Shown piece after piece: positions 1-5,106 of a DNA stretch of 5,106 nucleotides (its first letter is position 1; every line of letters begins with the position of its first letter). The DNA is taken from positions 1-5,106 of the forward strand of contig PLYD01000250.1 of NCBI GenBank assembly GCA_003151665.1, written 5' to 3'. The notes beneath the pieces were generated by a model. It saw only the letters and a program-made list of their open reading frames with translations. It was not told the DNA's origin and did not search any database. The stretch is from Candidatus Dormiibacterota bacterium (GTDB taxonomy: Bacteria; Chloroflexota; Dormibacteria; Dormibacterales; Dormibacteraceae). A program made the translations under genes and the position numbers.

Positions 1-1208
1 GGCGGCTCCTGCCTGTAGTTGGCAAGGTCGACAAGCCGTGCGATCAACGCGCGAGGGTGCGAGCCACGCAGCGGCTTCTTGCCGTAGAGGTTGTTGAGGA
101 GGTAGCCGATCGCCTTCTCGTCGAAGGCGACGCCCTGCCTGTCGCACTCGTACCTGAGGATGCGCCCGAAGGCCTCCGGAGACGGGTTGCCGACGCCGAT
201 CTTGTAAGCCATGCGACGCAGGAAGGCTTCATCGACGAGCTCGGTGGGCGAGAGGTTGGTGGAGAAAACGACCTGGCAAAGGAAGGGCAGCTCGATCTTG
301 CGACCCGATGCAGAGAGGTCGAGGTAGTCGACCTTCTTCTCCATCGGCACGATGAAGCGGTTGAGGAGTCGCATCGGCGGCACCTCCTGGCGACCGAAGT
401 CGTCGATCACGAACACTCCCGCGTTGGCCTTCCATTGCAGTGGTGCTTCGTAGTAGCGGTTGGACGCGTCGTAGGTGAGGTCGAGCTGCTGCAGCTTCAG
501 CTCACCGCCGGCCACCACCACTGGCCGCTCGACCTTGACCAGCCGTCTGTCGATGGGCTGGTCGCCTTCGGCGATCTTGTGGTAGACGGGGTCGATGACC
601 CGGATGATCTCGTCGCCGACCGAGACCGCATGAGGGATCTCGATCGGAGCGCCCATCAGAAGCGCCATGCGCTCGGTGATGGTGCTCTTGCCGTTGCCCG
701 GGGCGCCGAAGATAAAGAGCGAGGCGCGCGACACCATGGCGCCGCCGATCTGGTCGATGACGTGCTGCTCGAGCTCGAGCGTACCCAGTGCCTTCTTCAG
801 CGCCGAGTCGGTGACGTTCGCCTTGCCGATGACCTGCGAGCGGACCAGTGAGAGATAGTCCTCGAAGTTGACGGGGCACGGTCCGAGGTACCTGGTCTGC
901 ACCGAAGACATCTCGGCGGCGCGCTGCCGGCCGGCGCTCGAAACCGTGTAGTTCATGCGCACGGGGATCGGGCGGCCCTCGACGGCCGACTCGTTGGAAA
1001 AGCCCAGTGTGTCCATGAGCTGCGTTTTCTGGAACTCCTCGATGAGCGGCTGCAGTGTTTCGAAAGGCAATCCCAGCCGAGTTTCAAGGGCGGCGCCGCT
1101 CAGCTGATCGGAAAAAGCGAGAGTGCGCAGCAGCAGGCTCGCGACTAGGTCGCGCCTGACGTGCAGGTCCTCGATCCGCTTGGGTGCCTCGATCGCGCCG
1201 GTCTGCAT
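1..1208 (-). CDS. AAA+ ATPase with N-terminal winged-helix-like region (3' end outside window)
   Basis: An uninterrupted minus-strand frame runs from ATG at 1208-1206 to the left edge, giving 402 residues with no stop; I translated it codon by codon. Residues about 10-100 are helical and look like a winged-helix module (inference). The AAA+ core follows: Walker A GAPGNGKST with Lys174; Walker B VFVIDDFGRQ with Asp269-Asp270; a sensor-1-like segment VVFSTNL with Asn318; arginine-finger candidates Arg331/Arg332 in DEAFLRRM; and a sensor-2-like Arg386 in GSHPRAL. The second Walker B acidic residue is Asp rather than the usual Glu, as also occurs in DnaA-like ATPases. There is no signal peptide or membrane segment, so it is probably cytoplasmic. 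It resembles MoxR-like/AAA_5 remodelling ATPases in general architecture, but I cannot assign a specific family, substrate or partner. It is transcribed divergently from the helicase operon. An in-frame TTG at 1217-1215 is an alternative start. No Shine-Dalgarno is visible before the ATG; a TATATT box lies just upstream. Confidence 0.88.
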   Translation of the reverse strand, partial: MQTGAIEAPKRIEDLHVRRDLVASLLLRTLAFSDQLSGAALETRLGLPFETLQPLIEEFQKTQLMDTLGFSNESAVEGRPIPVRMNYTVSSAGRQRAAEMSSVQTRYLGPCPVNFEDYLSLVRSQVIGKANVTDSALKKALGTLELEQHVIDQIGGAMVSRASLFIFGAPGNGKSTITERMALLMGAPIEIPHAVSVGDEIIRVIDPVYHKIAEGDQPIDRRLVKVERPVVVAGGELKLQQLDLTYDASNRYYEAPLQWKANAGVFVIDDFGRQEVPPMRLLNRFIVPMEKKVDYLDLSASGRKIELPFLCQVVFSTNLSPTELVDEAFLRRMAYKIGVGNPSPEAFGRILRYECDRQGVAFDEKAIGYLLNNLYGKKPLRGSHPRALIARLVDLANYRQEP

Positions 1209-1216
1209 CGGGCGCA

Positions 1217-1222
1217 AATATA
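1217..1222 (-). promoter_or_regulatory. Candidate -10 box (TATATT) for the AAA+ ATPase gene
   Basis: On the minus strand TATATT stands out as an AT-rich hexamer in GC-rich DNA, with 8 nt between it and the ATG. Transcription would start at or within a few bases of the ATG, giving a leaderless or nearly leaderless mRNA. This fits the absence of a Shine-Dalgarno. The -35 position (about 1240-1245, GGTCGA on the minus strand) is a poor match to TTGACA. Confidence 0.4.
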
Positions 1223-1224
1223 GC

Positions 1225-1240
1225 AACCGGCGCTCTGGTT
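1225..1240. repeat. Imperfect palindrome, possible operator
   Basis: AACCGGCGCTCTGGTT has outer arms AACC/GGTT that pair exactly, then one mismatch and a further G-C pair. It lies in the -35/-10 spacer of the candidate minus-strand promoter, where a repressor could act. Such a short imperfect palindrome may well be chance. Confidence 0.2.
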
Positions 1241-1266
1241 CGACCCCTACTAGAGTGCGGGGGGGA

Positions 1267-1289
1267 GGCTGCGCGTTCCCCGGCTGCGC
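1267..1289. repeat. 8-bp direct repeat GGCTGCGC, two copies
   Basis: Exact copies of GGCTGCGC lie at 1267-1274 and 1282-1289, 15 bp start to start, upstream of the helicase gene. They could be a tandem protein-binding site, but an 8-bp GC-rich repeat can arise by chance in this DNA. Confidence 0.2.
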
Positions 1290-1301
1290 CCTCCGCGCCC
1301 G

Positions 1302-1307
1302 TAGAAT
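1302..1307 (+). promoter_or_regulatory. Candidate -10 box (TAGAAT) for the helicase operon
   Basis: TAGAAT differs from TATAAT at one position and ends 11 nt before the proposed TTG start. If used, transcription would begin about 1313-1315, giving a nearly leaderless mRNA that excludes the GGGA ribosome-binding motif at 1309-1312. Both elements therefore cannot act on the same transcript. No convincing -35 is seen. Confidence 0.25.
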
Positions 1308-1308
1308 C

Positions 1309-1312
1309 GGGA
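1309..1312 (+). promoter_or_regulatory. Weak Shine-Dalgarno (GGGA) deciding the TTG start of the helicase gene
   Basis: GGGA sits 6 nt before TTG at 1319-1321. It supports this start over the upstream in-frame GTG at 1184, which would add 45 low-complexity residues and run antisense into the first codons of the ATPase gene. Confidence 0.45.
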
Positions 1313-1318
1313 ACGGCT

Positions 1319-4078
1319 TTGCCGGAATACGCAGCTCTCGACCTCGAGACAACCGGTCTCGACCCGGCCCGAGACCGAGTCATCGAGGTCGGCGCCGTCG
1401 CCTTCACGCCCGATCGCGTCAGCGGGACCATGGAGCGCCTTGTCGACCCCGGGCGGGCAGTTCCCGAAACCGTATTGCGCCTGACCGGCATCAGGCAGGA
1501 GGAGCTTCGGGGGGCGGCGAGCCCGCAGGCGGCGCTACGCGAGCTATCGGAGTTTCTTCGCGGCCGCCAGCCGGTCGGACACGGGGCTCGCCTGGACGTG
1601 GACTTCCTGACCGCGGCCGGCCTCTGGGACCCGGCGCTTGAGATCCTCGACACGCTGGACGTGGCGCGGATCCTGCTGCCGGGGGCCGTGAGCCACAGCC
1701 TGCCATTGCTGGCGGTCGAGCTCGGCTTCTCCCAACCCAGGCCACACAGGGCTCTCGATGATGCCGACGCCACGCGGCAGCTGCTGCTCCGGCTGCGTGA
1801 CGAGGCTGCGTCCCTTGACGAGGGGTTGAAGGAGTCGATGCTGGCGCTGGTGGCACCTTACGAGTGGTCGGTCGCGCGCTTCTTTGCCGAGGCCCTGTCC
1901 GCGCCAAACCCGGACCTGGTGTCCGCGTCAGCCCCGCGCGTCCATGCGCCGAACTCGGGCAAGCCGGGTCTGCCGCCTGAGGATCCCGGCCTCGTGGCGG
2001 CTCTGCTCGGTCCCGACGGTCCGCTCGCGGGCGTCCTGCCCGGCTATGAGCACCGCGAGCCGCAGCTGCAGATGCTGCTGGCGGTCGCCCAGATCCAAGG
2101 GCGTGGGGGAGCCCTGGTCGTGGAGGCCGGCACCGGCACCGGCAAGAGCCTGGCGTACCTGGTGCCGTCGATCGCGCGCGCGGTCCGGCACGATGAGCGC
2201 GTTGTCGTTTCGACGAACACGCACACGCTCCAGGAGCAGCTGATGACCAAGGACATTCCGGGGTTGCGCGACTGGCTGCCATGGGATTTCACCGCCTGCC
2301 TCCTCAAGGGCCGCTCCAACTACCTGTCCCTGCGGCGTTGGCGGCGGTATCTGGCTGAGGTCTGCCACGACTCGGAGGAGCTTCGATTCAAGCTGAAGAT
2401 CCTGCTCTGGCTCCATTCGACAGAGAGCGGCGACCGCTCTGAGCTGAGGCTTCACGGCAGGGAAGAGGTCATGTGGGCGCGGATTGCGTCCGACCCGCTG
2501 GACTGCGTCGGCGTTCACTGCACCAAAGAGGACTGCTACGTTCATCGCGCACGTGCCGAGGCCGAGGCCGCGGACATCGTCGTGATCAACCACGCACTGC
2601 TGTTAGCCGACGCAGAGGTGGGCGGCGGCCTGTTGCCGCCGTTCGACCACCTTGTCATCGACGAGGCGCATCACCTCGAGGAGGCCGCGACGCGCGGGCT
2701 GCGCCAGGAGGTCGACGGCCCGGGCCTGGCCGCGCTCCTCGAGCGACTGGCGCCTGTCTCCGGGTCAGGGGGCTCGGGATTGCTAGATGAGCTTCGCCGA
2801 CAACCGCACCTCGGCGCCTCGGGCGACGCGTTGTCGGAAGCGGTGCCGATGGCGCTGGCCGCAACCCAGCGCGTTCGGGAGCTGTTCGAGGCCGCGGTGG
2901 TCTGGGTGGGCATGCGGCTCACCGACTCGGAGCGTCGGGACGATTCGCTGCGCTTGACGGCGGCTCTCCGGGGAGACCCGGCGTGGGAACAAATCAGGGT
3001 CGCCGGCGAAAACGCCGCGACGACGCTCGCCGCGCTCGACGGCGTGCTGCGCACGGCGGTGAGCGGCTCGCGGGATTGGCTCGGCGGCGTCGAGCCCGAC
3101 CAGGGCGTCAGGGAGCTCGAGATGATCCGCGGCCGCCTCCACGGCGCAGCCGAGCTGTTGGGCGAAGCGCTGCTGTCCCCGGATCCCAACCGGGTCTACT
3201 GGTTCACCCTGTTCGCCCGCACCGATAACCTCGTCCTTCGCGCCGCCCCGATCAACGTGGGCATGTTGCTGCGCGACCGCGTCTACACCGAGCGCAAGTC
3301 GACCGTGTTCACCTCCGCGACCCTGGCGGTCGGTGGCACCTTCGATTACTTTCGCTCGCGCGTGGGCCTCGGCCCTGACGCAGAGGAGCTGATCCTGCCC
3401 TCGCCTTTCGACTTCCTGCACCAGGCGCTCGTATGCCTGCCCACCGATATGCCCGGGCCCGAGCACCCGGAGTTCGATCGCCACGTCGAGGACGTGATCG
3501 CCGCAGTGGCGCGACGCGTCGGCGGCCGCACCCTCGTGCTGTTCACCTCGCACCGGCAGCTGCGCGACGTGCATACAGCCTTGAAGCATCGGATCGACCT
3601 CGACGAGGTGCTGATCCTTGGGCAGGGCATCGACGGCCAGAGGCGCCACCTCCTGAAGTCGTTCGAGGAGGCGGAGCGGCCCCTGCTCCTCGGCACCGCG
3701 AGCTTCTGGGAGGGCATCGACGTGCCGGGTGAGCGGCTGAGCTGCGTAATCATGGTGCGACTGCCATTTCCCGTGCCGACGGAGCCCGTCTATGCGGCGC
3801 GAGCCGAACAGGTTCGCGACGCCTTCGCGCAGCTGGCGCTGCCGCAGGCAGCCTTGAGATTGAAGCAGGGCTTCGGCCGGCTGATCCGTCGGTCCACCGA
3901 TCGTGGCGCGGTCGTTATCCTCGACAACCGCATCCTCGGCAAGGACTACGGCAAGGCGTTTCTCGACGTGCTGCCGCCGGCATCTCGTTTTGTCGGCCCC
4001 GCGGCGGAGATCGCCGACCAGGTCGGTGGCTGGCTGGGCATGCATGAGCTCTCGCCACTGGCTGCTCACGACGATTGA
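1319..4078 (+). CDS. dinG: DnaQ-like exonuclease fused to DinG-family (XPD-like) superfamily 2 helicase
   Basis: This 919-residue protein joins two enzymes. Residues about 1-165 are a DEDDh 3'-5' exonuclease: Asp8 and Glu10 in LDLETTGL, Asp93 in GHGARLDVDFL, His143 and Asp148 in HRALDDA, so the catalytic set is complete. After a linker, residues about 220-910 form a DinG/XPD-like helicase: Walker A EAGTGTGKS (Lys276), motif Ia STNTHTLQEQ (298-307), DEAH box (448-451), SAT (666-668), motif V with WEGID (797-801), and motif VI QGFGRLIRR (Gln850, Arg854, Arg857). A Cys396-X4-Cys401-X4-Cys406 triad matches the last three Fe-S ligands of DinG; the first ligand position, in KGRSNYLSLRR, is Ser337. 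The family unwinds DNA 5'-3', including forked DNA and R-loops, in repair and replication; the fused exonuclease is typical of Firmicutes-type DinG (about 930 aa). The start is inferred: TTG with GGGA 6 nt upstream, directly before the exonuclease fold. The stop overlaps rsmI. Identity of the fusion is secure; the activity of each half is not known from sequence. Confidence 0.94.
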   Translation: MPEYAALDLETTGLDPARDRVIEVGAVAFTPDRVSGTMERLVDPGRAVPETVLRLTGIRQEELRGAASPQAALRELSEFLRGRQPVGHGARLDVDFLTAAGLWDPALEILDTLDVARILLPGAVSHSLPLLAVELGFSQPRPHRALDDADATRQLLLRLRDEAASLDEGLKESMLALVAPYEWSVARFFAEALSAPNPDLVSASAPRVHAPNSGKPGLPPEDPGLVAALLGPDGPLAGVLPGYEHREPQLQMLLAVAQIQGRGGALVVEAGTGTGKSLAYLVPSIARAVRHDERVVVSTNTHTLQEQLMTKDIPGLRDWLPWDFTACLLKGRSNYLSLRRWRRYLAEVCHDSEELRFKLKILLWLHSTESGDRSELRLHGREEVMWARIASDPLDCVGVHCTKEDCYVHRARAEAEAADIVVINHALLLADAEVGGGLLPPFDHLVIDEAHHLEEAATRGLRQEVDGPGLAALLERLAPVSGSGGSGLLDELRRQPHLGASGDALSEAVPMALAATQRVRELFEAAVVWVGMRLTDSERRDDSLRLTAALRGDPAWEQIRVAGENAATTLAALDGVLRTAVSGSRDWLGGVEPDQGVRELEMIRGRLHGAAELLGEALLSPDPNRVYWFTLFARTDNLVLRAAPINVGMLLRDRVYTERKSTVFTSATLAVGGTFDYFRSRVGLGPDAEELILPSPFDFLHQALVCLPTDMPGPEHPEFDRHVEDVIAAVARRVGGRTLVLFTSHRQLRDVHTALKHRIDLDEVLILGQGIDGQRRHLLKSFEEAERPLLLGTASFWEGIDVPGERLSCVIMVRLPFPVPTEPVYAARAEQVRDAFAQLALPQAALRLKQGFGRLIRRSTDRGAVVILDNRILGKDYGKAFLDVLPPASRFVGPAAEIADQVGGWLGMHELSPLAAHDD

Positions 4079-4737
4079 GCAGGCTCTTTGTCATCGGCAC
4101 GCCGATCGGCAACCTCGAGGACGCGACAGCGCGCGCGGTGCGCGTGCTCAGCGAGGTCGGCGCCATTGCGGCAGAGGACACACGCGTCACCGCACGGCTG
4201 CTGGCGCGCTATGGCATCCGCAAACCGTTGATCAGCTACCGCGCTCCGGTTGAACGACGCGGGCTGCCGAGAGTGCTCGCCGCCCTCGAGGAGCATGACG
4301 TGGCTCTCGTGAGTGACGCCGGGACCCCGACAGTCTCGGACCCGGGGCAGGCGCTGGTGGAGGCAGCATGGTCCGCCGGCCACAAGGTCGTTCCGATCCC
4401 GGGCCCGAGCTCAGTCACCGCCGCTCTCTCCGTCGCGGGTTACGGAGGACCGGGATTCACGTTTCTCGGCTATCTCCCGCGCAAGCCAGGGGAGATGCGC
4501 CGCCTGCTGTCGACTCTCATCGATGACCCACGTCCCGCCGTCGCGTTCGACTCGCCTTACCGCGTCCAAAAATCGCTGGCGCTGATCGCCGAGGTTCTCC
4601 CCGAACGCCACCTCACCGTTGGGCGGGAGCTGACCAAGCTGCACGAGGAGGTTCTGCGCGGGACCGCTGCCGAGGTGAGTGAGGCTTTGGGTGATCGCGC
4701 GCGCGGCGAGTTTACGCTTGTCATCAGTGGGACCTGA
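4075..4737 (+). CDS. rsmI: 16S rRNA (cytidine(1402)-2'-O)-methyltransferase RsmI, short form
   Basis: RsmI uses S-adenosylmethionine to methylate the 2'-OH of C1402 in the 16S rRNA decoding centre, tuning P-site fidelity. The 220-residue product carries the family's tetrapyrrole-methylase-like fold: GTPIGNLED (8-16), AAEDTR (32-37), the SDAGTP loop (80-85), [13 protein letters not shown] (107-119), a DSPYR segment (159-163) and GRELTK (183-188). Two features are unusual. Most members carry a HxHNE-type segment around residues 54-60, but here it reads SYRAPVER. The chain also ends shortly after the second domain, lacking the roughly 50-residue C-terminal extension of 270-290 aa homologues. The start is TTG at 4075-4077, which shares TTGA with the helicase stop. 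No Shine-Dalgarno is visible, so translation probably depends on coupling. Its stop lies inside the metG start region. Family assignment is firm; strict C1402 specificity is inferred. Confidence 0.93.
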   Translation: MSRLFVIGTPIGNLEDATARAVRVLSEVGAIAAEDTRVTARLLARYGIRKPLISYRAPVERRGLPRVLAALEEHDVALVSDAGTPTVSDPGQALVEAAWSAGHKVVPIPGPSSVTAALSVAGYGGPGFTFLGYLPRKPGEMRRLLSTLIDDPRPAVAFDSPYRVQKSLALIAEVLPERHLTVGRELTKLHEEVLRGTAAEVSEALGDRARGEFTLVISGT

Positions 4738-5106
4738 TCGCATCCGAACCGTTCTCGTTGCGCCGGCCTGGCCTTACGCCAACGGTCCACGCCATGTGGG
4801 TCACGTTGCAGGCTTTGCCGTGCCGGCCGACGTGCTCGCTCGCTTCGAGCGGCTGCGCGGGTCGCGTGTGCTCATGGCGAGCGGCACCGACGAGCACGGC
4901 ACGCCGATCACCTACGAGGCTGATAGGAAGGGCGTCCCGCCACGCGAGTTCGTCGACCATAACAGCGCCGTGATAGTCGAGGACCTGCGCCGCCTGGGGA
5001 TGACCTACGACATCTTCACGAGAACCACCACCGCCAACCATTACCGCGTGACCCAGGACCTGTTTCTCAAGCTTCATGAAGCTGGCTACCTGGTGAAGAA
5101 GACTCA
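4727..5106 (+). CDS. metG: Methionyl-tRNA synthetase, N-terminal part (3' end outside window)
   Basis: MetRS charges tRNA-Met and initiator tRNA with methionine in the cytoplasm. The visible 126 residues are the start of the class I Rossmann catalytic domain. [13 protein letters not shown] carries the HIGH-type ATP-binding motif as HVGH (residues 23-26), and [10 protein letters not shown] (52-61) is the diagnostic methionine-site segment. The sequence then continues into the connective-peptide region and runs off the edge at LVKKT, with no stop. The KMSKS motif, zinc knuckle and anticodon-binding domain would lie beyond the window; full proteins are usually 500-680 residues. The start is GTG at 4727-4729, leaving seven residues before the conserved [12 protein letters not shown]; a TTG at 4718 is an alternative. 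It overlaps the rsmI stop by 11 nt and lacks a visible Shine-Dalgarno, suggesting coupled re-initiation. Adjacency to rsmI matches known gene orders (for example Bacillus, where tatD follows). Confidence 0.95.
   Translation, partial: MGPDRIRTVLVAPAWPYANGPRHVGHVAGFAVPADVLARFERLRGSRVLMASGTDEHGTPITYEADRKGVPPREFVDHNSAVIVEDLRRLGMTYDIFTRTTTANHYRVTQDLFLKLHEAGYLVKKT

Larger units (their letters stand above)
1209..1318. promoter_or_regulatory. Divergent promoter region between the AAA+ ATPase and dinG-like genes
   Basis: This 110-nt gap is the only non-coding stretch and separates two divergently transcribed genes, so it must hold promoters for both (inference from layout). Visible elements are a minus-strand TATATT box, a plus-strand TAGAAT, an imperfect 16-bp palindrome and an 8-bp direct repeat. 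No good -35 hexamer is seen at 16-18 bp from either -10 candidate. No LexA-type box (GAAC-N4-GTTC or CTGT-N8-ACAG) is visible, so SOS control of the helicase is not supported by the sequence. Confidence 0.6.

Noticed and set aside
57..851. A 264-codon plus-strand open frame opposite the AAA+ ATPase
   Set aside because: The minus-strand frame carries Walker A, Walker B and sensor motifs in register, while this frame shows none. It is a codon-bias shadow.
502..879. A minus-strand frame that looks Arg-rich and spans the Walker A codons
   Set aside because: It is the wrong reading frame of the same strand; the correct frame (open from 1208 to the left edge) gives GAPGNGKST at this point.
1261..1300. 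Hairpin GGAGG (1264-1268) with CCTCC (1290-1294) as a terminator or attenuator
   Set aside because: The stem is only 5 bp with a 21-nt loop and no T-tract, too weak to call.
1184..1318. N-terminal extension of the helicase from GTG at 1184
   Set aside because: It would add 45 Ala/Arg/Ser-rich residues with no domain, would overlap the start of the divergent ATPase gene, and has a poorer start context than the TTG at 1319.
1209..1318. LexA/SOS box for a damage-inducible dinG
   Set aside because: I looked for GAAC-N4-GTTC and CTGT-N8-ACAG patterns and found none; GTTC at 1238-1241 has no partner half-site.
2783..4069. A 428-codon open frame on the minus strand, antisense to the helicase
   Set aside because: It lies wholly inside the DinG helicase domain, whose motifs are intact on the plus strand. 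Its translation shows no recognisable motif. Long antisense frames are expected opposite high-GC genes because of third-position GC bias.

Overview
This is a compact, high-GC bacterial chromosomal window with almost no non-coding DNA. It contains one divergent promoter region (about 1209-1318). To its left, on the minus strand, is a AAA+ ATPase gene whose 3' end lies outside the window. To its right, on the plus strand, is a tightly packed run of three genes: a DinG-type helicase fused to a DnaQ-like exonuclease, the 16S rRNA methyltransferase gene rsmI, and the beginning of methionyl-tRNA synthetase (metG), cut off by the right edge.

Layout: 1-1208 (minus) AAA+ ATPase, 402 residues visible; 1209-1318 divergent intergenic region; 1319-4078 (plus) exonuclease-DinG helicase, 919 aa; 4075-4737 (plus) RsmI, 220 aa; 4727-5106 (plus) MetG N-terminus, 126 residues visible. 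The plus-strand genes overlap by 3 and 11 nt, so they are almost certainly one transcript with translational coupling. All three appear to use non-ATG starts (TTG, TTG, GTG). No RNA genes, mobile elements, CRISPR arrays or clear terminators were seen.

Organism: the high GC content, the non-ATG starts, the rsmI-metG adjacency (also known from Firmicutes and some other lineages) and an exonuclease-DinG fusion that keeps an iron-sulfur-like cysteine triad suggest a high-GC bacterium. A Chloroflexota/Dormibacterota-like or actinobacterial background is a guess, not a demonstration.

Functionally, the plus-strand operon joins DNA repair (helicase/nuclease) with translation quality (rRNA methylation, tRNA charging), as housekeeping operons often do. 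The most notable details are a serine where the first Fe-S cysteine of the helicase is expected, an RsmI lacking both its usual HxHNE-type segment and its C-terminal extension, and an AAA+ ATPase with an N-terminal winged-helix-like region that I cannot place in a named family. I found no convincing new multi-gene system; most of the window is recognisable housekeeping.
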